64,000 bases of DNA from a bacterium (GTDB taxonomy: Bacteria; Cyanobacteriota; Vampirovibrionia; Gastranaerophilales; Gastranaerophilaceae): positions 62,001 through 126,000 of the forward strand of contig JAGAVG010000037.1 in the NCBI GenBank assembly GCA_017942035.1, written 5' to 3'. Position 1 is the stretch's first letter, and each line of letters starts with the position of its first letter. Shown piece after piece: positions 45,099 through 54,080 of this stretch. The notes beneath the pieces are model-generated. The model ran no database searches. It was not told the origin of the DNA and saw nothing but the letters and a program-made list of their open reading frames with translations. The position numbers and the translations under genes were made by a program.

Positions 45099-46928
45099 TT
45101 AACTAAACGCTTTAAAACTTCTTTCAACGTTTTTGGATATTACATTTTTTACGGATTCGTATTCTGTCTGCAAAGCGTTATGAATTGTGTCTAAATTTTT
45201 CAACTGAATATCATATTCGTTATCTTTGGCCTCAATTTCGCGTGTCGCTTTTTCGTATTTTGCCTGTGCTTTTGTAATTTTTTCGGTATCTTCAACGGTT
45301 TTTATGTCAATCGCGTTTTTGAAACCGACGGATTTCCACATATATCCTGTTGATTCCAATTCAGGAACTTTTCCGGAATCTTCCGACGGGTTAAAATATT
45401 TTGCCTGACGTAGTGAAACAATACCGTTTTCTAACGCATATTGAAGCCAACTTGAATCTTTTGCGGTAATATCATCTATAACCTTGTAATTAGCAGTTTT
45501 TGGATTCTTTTTCTCAGCGCCGTTTACTACAAATAAACCATTCGTGGTTTCGTCTTTGTCATCTGTAACAACGTTTGCGCTCTCCGAACCGTTCATCATG
45601 TACCACAAATTCGTGTACCACTGGGCTTTGTCCTTGTCATCTATAACTATTTTTTCTTCCAAAGGTGGTTCGATTGGTTTTTCCGGTGGCTCCGGCAAAT
45701 TTAACACTGGCTCTTCCGCCAAAGACATTCTTTTCATATCTCCGTCAGTAAAGTTAATTAATATATCAACCATATCATCACGGCTTAAATCTGTTTCAGA
45801 AAATTCCGCTCCTTTGTTTGCAGTCCAATTTCTACTTACATACATTAAATCAATTGCTTTTTGTTTCAGAGATTTTAAACTATATGTACCATCACCGTTA
45901 TCAATATAATCACTAATAAGCTGTTGAAGTTTGTATTGCGTATCAGTTATTTTTCCTGCATCTAAATCATCTTTGGCTTGCTGTAACCTATTTGAGACAC
46001 CTGATATTGCACGTAAATCGTCTGTGTCATCGCATAGTCTTAAATAATTACCATTTTCATCCTTTTCGTTAATAGCATCAGAAACCTCTTTCATAAGGTC
46101 GTTACAGGTATTTCCCATATAACCACAGCTAGCACTATTAATTATAATTTCGTCTCCGGCAGTTGTACTATATCTTCCGCCGTTACCATTATTACCTGAA
46201 GTTTGCCCATTAAAATCAATTAAATGATTTAAGACATGTTCATAACAAGAAGTACTATTTGGATCCTTAGGGAAAAGTGCATGCCAATAACATCCTTGGC
46301 TAGCAGGTCTAGTTCCGGCATTAGGCCCATTATCAGGATCCCCCAATGCTAACAGCTCATCACTGGTTCCAACAGCAGTACTAAACTTATCATAGAGTGA
46401 GTTATCCGCTGTATATGGATTATTTTTCCATTCATTATACGCAATATTATATTCTTCTGTTAAACGCTTACAGTCATTTTCCCATTCATCAAGTAATTTA
46501 TCATAAATCTCTTTATCTTTATCATACTGGGCTTTTGCCGCATCATATTCAGGTGTTGTTACCTTATCTACATTTACGTATCTATTTAGAAAATCGTGCA
46601 GACTGTCAGTCTCTTCAAAATTCTTCGCATCCTGCGCAGAAACAAGGTTAACACCGTTGTTATCCACAATTGAATACTGGCTCTTTAACGGTTCATAAGA
46701 ATATATTACAGACGGCGTCAGGTTGTAATTCATTGCGTCGCCGTTGTCGTTGAAATATTGATATGTCAGTTTTGTAGCGCTTAAGGCATCCATGTATTCA
46801 TCACTTGCCTCCTCGGATTTGGACGCAAGGCGGACTTTACTGTTTGTCAACAATTGAGAGCTCAACTCATTGTTGGTCAAACGAGCTGTTATACTCAATA
46901 ATCTTGCTTGTGATGCTGACATGCCCAT
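45099..46928 (-). CDS. Protein with conserved MGMSASQAR N-terminus and coiled-coil C-terminus, long form
   Basis: A 609-residue paralogue by its ends of the protein at 8644-10143. It begins MGMSASQARLLSITARLTNN and ends in a coiled coil plus NVISKNVERSFKAFS. The central part is acidic and differs completely, with Pro-rich spacers (EPVLNLPEPPEKPIEPPLEE near residue 425) and a Cys-containing segment (SCGYMGNTCND). No signal peptide or membrane helix is seen. The start at 46928 was chosen because GAAAGGAAAAA lies about 12 bases upstream and the N-terminus matches the paralogue. The ends look like assembly or export determinants and the centre like a variable passenger. This is an inference. Confidence 0.75.
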   Translation of the reverse strand: MGMSASQARLLSITARLTNNELSSQLLTNSKVRLASKSEEASDEYMDALSATKLTYQYFNDNGDAMNYNLTPSVIYSYEPLKSQYSIVDNNGVNLVSAQDAKNFEETDSLHDFLNRYVNVDKVTTPEYDAAKAQYDKDKEIYDKLLDEWENDCKRLTEEYNIAYNEWKNNPYTADNSLYDKFSTAVGTSDELLALGDPDNGPNAGTRPASQGCYWHALFPKDPNSTSCYEHVLNHLIDFNGQTSGNNGNGGRYSTTAGDEIIINSASCGYMGNTCNDLMKEVSDAINEKDENGNYLRLCDDTDDLRAISGVSNRLQQAKDDLDAGKITDTQYKLQQLISDYIDNGDGTYSLKSLKQKAIDLMYVSRNWTANKGAEFSETDLSRDDMVDILINFTDGDMKRMSLAEEPVLNLPEPPEKPIEPPLEEKIVIDDKDKAQWYTNLWYMMNGSESANVVTDDKDETTNGLFVVNGAEKKNPKTANYKVIDDITAKDSSWLQYALENGIVSLRQAKYFNPSEDSGKVPELESTGYMWKSVGFKNAIDIKTVEDTEKITKAQAKYEKATREIEAKDNEYDIQLKNLDTIHNALQTEYESVKNVISKNVERSFKAFS

Positions 46929-47089
46929 AAGTGTACCGATTTTTCCTTTCTGTTTCTTTTGTCGGATTTTATGGACAATTTCTTTATGGCACAATCCACC
47001 GCACCGCATAGCATAGCATAGCATAGAGCAAGTCTATCAAGGCTTTCCGACTTTGTAAATTTATTTTTACATTTCTTAACATATCAGAA

Positions 47090-47300
47090 GAGCAGAGGGC
47101 AGGAGAGTAAAGAAAGACGATAGGACGGTAAGACGTTAAGACGTTATGCCATTATGAGTCCGAACGAAGTAAGGACTTGGCAATCCAGTTTTTCCGGTAG
47201 ACTAAAGTCTACCCTACTACTTACCCTCTCTCTCTTTGTGAGAGGGTAAATAGATTCTGAAACACGGAGATCAATCCGACGTTCGTAATGACATGTTATT
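47090..47300. repeat. Cluster of dispersed repeats upstream of the long conserved-ends protein
   Basis: In the 553-bp gene-free region: GCAGAGGGCAGGAGAGTAAA (47095-47114, shared with 44850), direct agacgttaagacgtta units near 47130, and the GGTAGACT palindrome at 47196-47213. A CTCTCTCTTTGTGAGAG hairpin (47224-47247) and attctgaaacacggag (47253-47268, shared with 35337) follow. Confidence 0.8.
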
Positions 47301-47427
47301 ACGTAACTTCTTAGCGCCTTATCGTCTTATCGTCTTAGCGTCTTTTATTAAACAAGATTGCCGCGCTCATTCCATTCGCTCTCAATGACTCTTACATGTC
47401 TTCTTGCCCTCCGGCCTTCCATAAAAA

Positions 47428-47460
47428 AAATAACCCCATCAAACAATGACGAGGTTATTT
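47428..47460 (-). terminator. Terminator of the lytic transglycosylase gene
   Basis: Minus-strand AAATAACC..GGTTATT hairpin followed by eight T, just after the stop. Confidence 0.8.
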
Positions 47461-47481
47461 TGATTTAAACTTTTACATTTG

Positions 47482-48147
47482 CTATATAGAAAGAGTTTCA
47501 GCAGCGGCTTTTACTTCGATTTCAACAGGTTTCTGTTCTATAATTTCTGCCTGAAGTTCTTTTGCCTCCTGAATCTTTGTTTCTATTTTTGCCGGCTGTT
47601 TAACAACCGGTTTAACTACCGGTGTAACCTTTGCCGTATTAACCTTTTGTGATGCGTGTTGTTTTTTTACTGCTGTCACAACAGGATCCGGATTAACCTT
47701 CTGACGGTTATAATCCGTCATAATCTTTGATACAAATCTTCTGGTCTCACCGTATGGAGGAACTGCCCTGTATTTTTTAACATTCCCCGGACCGGCATTG
47801 TATGCCGCAAGGGCCAGTTCTGTAGACCCGAACATTTTGTACATGTTTTTGTAATACATTATACCGCCTCTGATATTATCATTCAAAGAATACGGATTTA
47901 ACCCCATTCTTCTTGCGGTAGATGGCATCAACTGGAATACTCCAACTGCGCCGTGGCAACTTCTGGCTTCATGACGGAAGCCGGACTCCGTTCTTGCAAT
48001 ACTAAGCGCAAGCGCCGGATCAACGCCCAATTCCAGAGCGTGTTTTACTATTGTTGCCTTTACTGTTTTCACGTCACTTGCACTTGATGAATTTTGTGCG
48101 CATAACATTAAGACTAACGTAAAAGTTAATAGTAATAATTTCTTCAA
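47482..48147 (-). CDS. Lytic transglycosylase (SLT domain)
   Basis: Cleaves peptidoglycan glycan strands in the envelope. The 221-residue protein starts at TTG (48145-48147) with AGAGGATT upstream, giving a clean signal peptide (KKLLLLTFTLVLMLCAQNSSSASD). The SLT domain (about 30-150) has the catalytic Glu in ARTESGFRHEA, then GVFQLMPSTARRMG and AAYNAGPGNVKKY. The C-terminal 70 residues are a Lys/Pro/Val-rich linker of low complexity. An upstream promoter implies a leader of about 127 nt. The other in-frame ATG at 48192 would bury the signal peptide. Confidence 0.92.
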   Translation of the reverse strand: MKKLLLLTFTLVLMLCAQNSSSASDVKTVKATIVKHALELGVDPALALSIARTESGFRHEARSCHGAVGVFQLMPSTARRMGLNPYSLNDNIRGGIMYYKNMYKMFGSTELALAAYNAGPGNVKKYRAVPPYGETRRFVSKIMTDYNRQKVNPDPVVTAVKKQHASQKVNTAKVTPVVKPVVKQPAKIETKIQEAKELQAEIIEQKPVEIEVKAAAETLSI

Positions 48148-48331
48148 AATGTAATCCTCTATATTGTAAATTGAAAATCCCCAAAAGCTCAAAATAGAAT
48201 CTGTCGTGAGTGAATTCCATTATTTCTCAATTGCCCCATAATGCCGGTGCAAAGGGCTTTTAGGAATATTTTATACTTCAATTATAGCTCAAAAATTTAA
48301 ATTTTCAAGTCCGAAGTGTATAATATACACT
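48148..48331 (-). promoter_or_regulatory. Promoter, long 5' leader and palindrome of the transglycosylase gene
   Basis: On the minus strand TTGAAA (48303-48308), 16 bp, TATAAT (48281-48286). The predicted start near 48274 leaves a leader of about 127 nt, long enough for a riboswitch. A perfect dyad AGTGTATAATATACACT (48315-48331) lies just upstream of the -35 box and is a candidate operator. No riboswitch class was recognised. Confidence 0.6.
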
Positions 48332-48462
48332 TTTTATATAACCAAAACCCCAATATAGTCATTGAATTGATGAATTGTAAAGATTTTTTTTAGAGCGGTA
48401 TTTTTACAAAATCATTTTCATCTTTGTGGTACAATTTTATTAAAAATAATAAAGGAGAAAAT

Positions 48463-49266
48463 ATGGAAAATAAAAATATTGCAGATATCGGCGTGTTTGG
48501 CGGTTCAGGATTTTACAAGTTTTTAGAAAACATTGAAGAAGTAAAAATTGAAACACCTTACGGAATGCCTAGCGAAAACGTATTTGTCGGCACTATCGGA
48601 GAGCATAAAGTAGCATTTATGCCTCGCCATGGCAGAAATCATACTATTTTACCGCATTTGATAAACTATAGAGCAAACGTTTGGGCTATGAAACATCTCG
48701 GATGTAAAAGGGTTATTTCCCCTTGTGCGGCCGGAAGTTTACAAAAACATGTTAAACCGGGCGACTTTGTAATCTGCGACCAATTTGTCGACTGGACAGA
48801 CGGCAGAAAGTCAACATTCTTTGAAGGCCCTGTTGTAACTCACCCGTCTGCGGCTGAAACTTACTGCCCTGAACTTAGAAAACTGGCAATTGAAACAGGA
48901 AAAGAATTAGGTATTAATATTCATGAAACCGGTACTGTTGTTGTAATCAACGGCCCTAGATTTTCAACAAAAGCAGAATCCAAATTCTTTACAAATCAGG
49001 GCTGGGAAGTCATTAATATGACCGCGTTCCCGGAAGCTTATCTTGTAAAAGAAATGGATATGTGTCCTTTGAACATTTCACTTATCACAGACTACGATGC
49101 CGGACTTGTCGGAGATGTTCCGCCGGTATCTCATCATGAGGTTATTCAGGTATTCAATTCTAACGTCGAAAATCTTAAGAATTTGCTTTTCAAAATGATT
49201 GAAAAAATTCCTGCCGAAAGAAACATTTGTGAATGTGCTAATACAAAGAAAAGTTCTCAGCTGTAG
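48463..49266 (+). CDS. mtnP: S-methyl-5'-thioadenosine phosphorylase
   Basis: Salvages methylthioadenosine from polyamine or SAM metabolism, giving adenine and methylthioribose-1-phosphate. The 267-residue protein has the phosphate-binding GGSGFY at residues 12-17, MPRHGRNH, the central SPCAAGSLQ and the MTA-specific NMTAFPEAYL, followed by SLITDYDAGL. ATG at 48463 is preceded by AAAGGAG. It is followed after 12 bases by a YggT-family gene, starting a four-gene operon. Confidence 0.93.
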   Translation: MENKNIADIGVFGGSGFYKFLENIEEVKIETPYGMPSENVFVGTIGEHKVAFMPRHGRNHTILPHLINYRANVWAMKHLGCKRVISPCAAGSLQKHVKPGDFVICDQFVDWTDGRKSTFFEGPVVTHPSAAETYCPELRKLAIETGKELGINIHETGTVVVINGPRFSTKAESKFFTNQGWEVINMTAFPEAYLVKEMDMCPLNISLITDYDAGLVGDVPPVSHHEVIQVFNSNVENLKNLLFKMIEKIPAERNICECANTKKSSQL

Positions 49267-49278
49267 AAAGGTTAAAAT

Positions 49279-49548
49279 ATGGGATTAATAAACGGATTTA
49301 ACAGTGTATTTAATCTATTTTATTTCTTAATTATTTTAAGAATATTCTTAAGCTGGGTTCCGACAATAAACTGGGAGGCTAATCCCTGGTTTACAATCAG
49401 ACAGGTTACAGATGGCTACCTAAATATTTTCAGGAGAGTAATTCCGCCGTATCGCGGACTGGATTTCTCTCCTATTATTGCAATCATTGCACTGGAAATT
49501 TTAAGGAAAATTGTTATTTTAACACTGTTATTTATATTTAAGGTATAG
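49279..49548 (+). CDS. yggT: YggT-family membrane protein
   Basis: An 89-residue inner-membrane protein with two transmembrane helices (about 8-26 and 66-86). The family features are FLIILRIFLSWVP, NPWFTIRQVTDGYLNIFRRVIPPYRGLDFSPIIA. YggT proteins are linked to cell division and osmotic or potassium physiology in cyanobacteria, chloroplasts and proteobacteria, but the mechanism is unclear. It lies 2 bases before trkA, which supports a role connected with ion uptake. Confidence 0.9.
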   Translation: MGLINGFNSVFNLFYFLIILRIFLSWVPTINWEANPWFTIRQVTDGYLNIFRRVIPPYRGLDFSPIIAIIALEILRKIVILTLLFIFKV

Positions 49549-49550
49549 AA

Positions 49551-50891
49551 ATGAAAATAATTATATATGGCGCAACGGAAGTAGGATGTCTTTTAGCGAC
49601 AGAATTTTTTGAAGACCACGACATCACAATTATTGATAAAGAAGAAAATCGAACTGATGAATTTAATAAGCTGGATATAAGATTTATTCAGGGAAATGCG
49701 TCTAGTATTGAGGTTTTAAATTCTGCTGATATAAAAAATGCGGAAGTTTTTATCGCCTGTACTTCAATTGATGAAGCCAATATAGTTGCCTGTCTTACCG
49801 CAAAAAAAATCAGCGGCATCAGAACTATATGTTTTGTAAGCCGTGAAGAGTACAAAAAAACTTTACGCTGGGGCAAAGGGGATGAAAATCTTTGCGACTT
49901 TTTTATCGACTACATAATCTGGCCGGAAGAGTTGCTGACTCAGGAAATTTTCCGTATTGTAACAGTTGCACAGGCACTTGACGTTGAAAATTTCGCAGAC
50001 GACAGAGCCCGTTTGCTTGAATACAAGGTCAATGAGAATTTGCCTATTGTTAACAAAAAAATCAAAGACTGTAACTTCACAAAAGACACGCTAATCGTAG
50101 GAATAACCAGAAACGGCAGTCTTTTTATCCCTAATGGTGAAACGGTATTGAAAGCTGACGACAAGCTTATTTTTATGGGAACATCGCATTCGCTCGATAT
50201 TTTAGCCGGAACATTTTTCCATGAAAAAGAATATGTTAAATCCGCCGCGATAATAGGCGGAGGCAATGTAGGCTTAATGCTTGCCAAAAGTCTTGAAACT
50301 ATGAAAATTAAGACTAAAATCATTGAAAAAGATTACGACCGATGTCTTTTACTTTCTCAAGAACTTTCAAATACCCTTGTAATTAACGGTGACGGTACAA
50401 ATTTAAAAATTCTGGATGAAGAAGATATTGGAAGTTCTGACGTTGTAATCAGCGTTACAAATAATGACGAAAGAAACCTGCTCTGTTCACTTTTAGCTAA
50501 ACAGCTCGGAGTAAAACGAGTTATAACAAGGGTTGCGAAAGTTTTAAACATCCCGCTTTTTGAAAAAGTCGGGATTGACATTGCGGTTTCCCCTAAAACT
50601 TCAGCGATTAATGAAGTTAAAAATGATTTAGCAGAAAATGATGTTGATATTTTAGCTACAGTAGAGCAGGGACAGGGCGAAGTTTTAGAACTTATCGTTA
50701 CAAAAGATTTTGCCGGCAAAAAGATTATGGAATTAAAATTTCCGGCTCACGCAATAATCGGTATTCTTCAAAGAAAGAAAAATGTTGTTATTCCAAAAGG
50801 AGATACCGAGCTAAAAGAAAATGATATAATGATAATATTTACGACGGCTGAAAATGCTCAGGTACTGAAAGAATATTTTAAGGCAGGATAG
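49551..50891 (+). CDS. trkA: Trk potassium uptake regulatory subunit TrkA
   Basis: Peripheral nucleotide-binding subunit that gates the TrkH channel. The 446 residues contain two RCK_N plus RCK_C halves. The first Rossmann motif is MKIIIYGATEVGCLLATEF (residues 1-19) and the second AAIIGGGNVGLMLAKSLE near residue 230; each is followed by a C-terminal regulatory lobe (for example VVIPKGDTELKENDIMII). The first motif has GATEVG, a slightly altered dinucleotide loop. It is 3 bases upstream of trkH. Confidence 0.95.
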   Translation: MKIIIYGATEVGCLLATEFFEDHDITIIDKEENRTDEFNKLDIRFIQGNASSIEVLNSADIKNAEVFIACTSIDEANIVACLTAKKISGIRTICFVSREEYKKTLRWGKGDENLCDFFIDYIIWPEELLTQEIFRIVTVAQALDVENFADDRARLLEYKVNENLPIVNKKIKDCNFTKDTLIVGITRNGSLFIPNGETVLKADDKLIFMGTSHSLDILAGTFFHEKEYVKSAAIIGGGNVGLMLAKSLETMKIKTKIIEKDYDRCLLLSQELSNTLVINGDGTNLKILDEEDIGSSDVVISVTNNDERNLLCSLLAKQLGVKRVITRVAKVLNIPLFEKVGIDIAVSPKTSAINEVKNDLAENDVDILATVEQGQGEVLELIVTKDFAGKKIMELKFPAHAIIGILQRKKNVVIPKGDTELKENDIMIIFTTAENAQVLKEYFKAG

Positions 50892-50894
50892 AGG

Positions 50895-52379
50895 ATGCGG
50901 TTAAATTACTTAGCGAATGCAATCGGACTTGTGTTGACATATATAGGCGCAGTTATGTTTTTCCCGATTATTGTTGCGATTATATATAAGGATTACAGCT
51001 CAATTTTGCCATTTTTATATGCAATAATTATATCATCCGGAATTGGTTTCGCCTTAAGAAAAATTGTTCCAAACGCGTCACGTCCCGACGGGTTGAATGA
51101 TATTAAAAAGGGTGAAGCGCTTTTTGTAGTAGCCGCCTCCTGGATTATCTTCGGAATTATCGGCGCAATCCCATACTTGAATTACGGTCTAACTCCGATT
51201 GATGCACTTTTTGAAACTGTTTCAGGCATAACAACGACGGGCGCAACTATCCTTACCGGTTATGATTATCCGAAAACTTTCTTTTTCTGGCGATCATTTA
51301 CGCAGTGGCTGGGCGGTTTAGGGATAATCGTACTATTTATTGCAATACTCCCACAATTCGCTGTCGCCGGAAGGCAGATGTTCTTTGCAGAAGCTCCAGG
51401 CCCTACAGAAGATAAATTCACCCCAAGAATCAGAAACACCGCCTCTGCACTATGGAAAGTTTATATCGGATTAACATTGTTATGCATAATACTTTTAAAA
51501 TGGGCAGGAATGCCGGTATTTGACGCCGTTTGCAATTCTTTATCAACCCTTTCGGCCGGAGGATTCTCACCAAATCCGGATAGTATTATGGGATATAATT
51601 CAACCCTCATAATATGGATTGTTATATTCTTTATGTTCTTTTCGGGCGCAAGTTTCCCGCTGCAATACAAAGTAATTACCCAAAGAAAACCTTCCCTGCT
51701 ATTTAAAAGTGAAGAATTCAGATTATACACATTAATGGTAATTGTTATGTCAGCTTTAATCGGAATATCGCTTTATTTGCACAATACAGACACATTTAAA
51801 AGCATCACTGATTCACTTTATCAAGTAATAAGCATTGCAACGACGACCGGAAGCGTAAGCACAGATTACACAAAATGGGACTTCACATCTAAAATATTGC
51901 TATTCCTTGTGGCATTTATGGGTTCCTGCGCAAGCTCAGCGGGCGGCGGCATAAAAATGAGCAGATGGCTTTTAATATTTAAATCAATGAAAAGCGCTTT
52001 GATGAAAATTCTTCACCCAAATGCTGTGATTAACATAAAATTAGACAACACGACAGTTTCAAACGAAATTCTGAACCAAATAGCCGTATTTGTGTTTTTC
52101 TATTTCTTCATATTTGGAGTAAGCGCCGTTTTGATTGCAATTATTGAACAAAACTCCGTCGTAGGTTTATCAACAGCAATATCAGCACTTGGTAATATCG
52201 GTCCTGCATTTGGCCCAGAAACAGGCCCGTTCGGAAGCTATACAAACTTGCATATTATATCAAAATGTATTTACATAGTAAACATGATTGTAGGAAGATT
52301 AGAATTAATCCCGTTTTTAGTACTGTTTCAAGCCGATTTTTGGACAATCGACAGAAAAGCTGTAATTATCAAAAAATAA
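50895..52379 (+). CDS. trkH: Trk potassium uptake channel TrkH
   Basis: Membrane pore of the Trk system, 494 residues, with four M1-P-M2 repeats. Selectivity-filter regions are visible as SGITTTGATIL, TLSAGGFS, ATTTGSVSTDY and SALGNIGPAFG; the conserved Gly in each lines the filter. The RxxxQWLGGLGIIV segment (FTQWLGGLGIIVLF) is typical of TrkH. GGATAGAGG precedes the ATG. The gene ends 25 bases from the convergent pseudopilin gene. Confidence 0.95.
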   Translation: MRLNYLANAIGLVLTYIGAVMFFPIIVAIIYKDYSSILPFLYAIIISSGIGFALRKIVPNASRPDGLNDIKKGEALFVVAASWIIFGIIGAIPYLNYGLTPIDALFETVSGITTTGATILTGYDYPKTFFFWRSFTQWLGGLGIIVLFIAILPQFAVAGRQMFFAEAPGPTEDKFTPRIRNTASALWKVYIGLTLLCIILLKWAGMPVFDAVCNSLSTLSAGGFSPNPDSIMGYNSTLIIWIVIFFMFFSGASFPLQYKVITQRKPSLLFKSEEFRLYTLMVIVMSALIGISLYLHNTDTFKSITDSLYQVISIATTTGSVSTDYTKWDFTSKILLFLVAFMGSCASSAGGGIKMSRWLLIFKSMKSALMKILHPNAVINIKLDNTTVSNEILNQIAVFVFFYFFIFGVSAVLIAIIEQNSVVGLSTAISALGNIGPAFGPETGPFGSYTNLHIISKCIYIVNMIVGRLELIPFLVLFQADFWTIDRKAVIIKK

Positions 52380-52403
52380 TATTAGAATAAAATTGAGTAA
52401 AAT

Positions 52404-53078
52404 CTATTTTTTCAAATAATCCATGTTGCCATTTGATAGTATCCAATCAGCACAACCAAATCCTATGCTATTTTTTGTGCATTGTTCATAATCTTGATAT
52501 GCCTTTACTTTATTTCCTACAAATTCAAATAGAAAAATATCTTTACCAACAACATTTGGCTGTTTTAGACCATTTACGTCAATCCAGAATTCACCTTTTA
52601 ATTTATCATCACCAAAAGCTTGAATAGACAAACTTATTCCATTTGAGAGGATTACATTGTAATAAGTTGTTATTTTATTAAAATCTCTTTCTTTAGAACC
52701 ATTCAGACGTTTTACGTGTTCTGCAAAACAACCATCTTTATCATATCCACAGTTTTTTGCAAGCTTAAGTTTATTTATAATTACATCAATTTTGTACGCA
52801 CGGGTTATTAATGGAGTTTCGTCCCTTCCCTCTAATACATGCCGATTTTCAATAACCTCTTCGGTTTCCCAACCGCTAACATCACCATTTTCAGCAATAG
52901 CAAGATTAATTGCCTGAGACATAATTGAATAAGCCGCCTTAACCTTGTTAACCGTAACCTGTTCTTGATGTTTCTGAATCAATGCCGGCATGGTCATCGC
53001 CGCAACAACGCCGATTATTCCAAGGGTGATTAGAACCTCTGCAAGGGTAAATGCGACCTTCTTGTCCTCTATATTCAT
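52404..53078 (-). CDS. Type IV pilin-like (pseudopilin) protein
   Basis: A 224-residue prepilin-like protein. The leader MNIEDKKVA precedes FTLAEVLITLGIIGVVAAMT; the residue before the cut is Ala, as in the 18260 paralogue. The head carries Cys pairs (KNCGYDKDGCF, EQCTKN, FGCAD), and IDVNGLKQPNVVGKDIF is shared with the 23527 paralogue. ATG at 53078 has TGGAGG upstream. The upstream leader is nearly identical to that of the 18260 gene although the two heads are very different, pointing to duplication or conversion of the 5' part. Confidence 0.85.
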   Translation of the reverse strand: MNIEDKKVAFTLAEVLITLGIIGVVAAMTMPALIQKHQEQVTVNKVKAAYSIMSQAINLAIAENGDVSGWETEEVIENRHVLEGRDETPLITRAYKIDVIINKLKLAKNCGYDKDGCFAEHVKRLNGSKERDFNKITTYYNVILSNGISLSIQAFGDDKLKGEFWIDVNGLKQPNVVGKDIFLFEFVGNKVKAYQDYEQCTKNSIGFGCADWILSNGNMDYLKK

Positions 53079-53300
53079 ACTATTATCCTCCATTTTTCTT
53101 AATTTGCCGTTTAAATTCATGCACCATAATTTATATTTTGATGCATGTCGGCCTGAAATTCACTAAAACATACCTTCTCAAAATTCAAAAATTTCACAAA
53201 AAACAACAAACAACCACTTGAAATGTGGCGGAAAATATTGTATAATAAGGCTATAAAAAACTCGCACCAAAATATAAAATTTGGTGCGAGTTTTTGCTAT
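53079..53300 (-). promoter_or_regulatory. Duplicated leader module upstream of a pseudopilin gene (copy 2)
   Basis: Reverse complement of about 200 bp shared with 18034-18259. It contains the CTCGCACCAAA/TTTGGTGCGAG hairpin (53261-53290), the TTGGTG and TATTAT boxes, the aaggtatgttttagtgaa tract and the hairpin 53118-53147, whose single base change is a G-U wobble on the transcript. Confidence 0.8.
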
Positions 53301-53381
53301 AAATTATTATATACAGTTGGGGCTGAAACCCTAACTTATCTTCTTCTTAAAACATATCAAGAACAAGTATATCAACACGCT

Positions 53382-53909
53382 TTATTCAAATAAATTTAAA
53401 AATTCTGATAAATTTTTAGTAAAACTTCCTAAAACATCTTTTGGTTCTAAATTCAAAACTTCATCTATAGTTGTTTTATAAGCTTTAAAGTCTTCTATAT
53501 CTTCTTTTTTAACCGTACCATTATTAACTGAAACGCTATTATAGTTAGAATTGTAGAACATATCCTGCTGAGTATATTCAGAATCAGATTTTATTGACAT
53601 CGTAATCTCTGCTTGTCTTGGTTTTTCTGAAGAAATAGAAAGGTTTACTCTGCCATCCGGCGTTTTTTTATTAAGTTTTAAATACTTACGGCCAAAGAGG
53701 CTATTCAAACTTGCTTCACAACCCTTGTCAGTAAATTTATTTAATCCCATCGGATTTGTCATTACTGATTCAAAAACATCAACGGCCTTATCCGCTAAAT
53801 CTCTGGTTTCTTTTGTAATAATCGGATTTTTTTTGCCAAGATTCAATGCTGTGAAATTTTGATTATAATTGTTGTTTGTTTGCAAGCTATTAGTTGCTGA
53901 TATACGCAT
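53382..53909 (-). CDS. Hypothetical protein with Asn-rich N-terminus
   Basis: A 175-residue protein of no known family. The N-terminus (MRISATNSLQTNNNYNQNFT) is Asn/Gln/Ser-rich, similar in character to the starts of the neighbouring genes at 54081 and 55351. The body is mixed alpha/beta (TKETRDLADKAVDVFESVMT, VNLSISSEKPRQAEITMSIK) without membrane segments. AAAAGGAG precedes the ATG. It is divergent from the 54081 gene. Confidence 0.65.
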   Translation of the reverse strand: MRISATNSLQTNNNYNQNFTALNLGKKNPIITKETRDLADKAVDVFESVMTNPMGLNKFTDKGCEASLNSLFGRKYLKLNKKTPDGRVNLSISSEKPRQAEITMSIKSDSEYTQQDMFYNSNYNSVSVNNGTVKKEDIEDFKAYKTTIDEVLNLEPKDVLGSFTKNLSEFLNLFE

Positions 53910-54080
53910 GTGTTTTCTCCTTTTATAAAAATTCTCACTTTATTAAAAACCTGTAAAAATATTTTTTGCTATTTGTGTTACATTAAATTGAAATTTACCA
54001 CAATCTGTGTTCAATTGATATATTATAAACTAGCAAATTTTATTTTTACAAGTTTTATAATATAAAAAAGGATTACAAAC

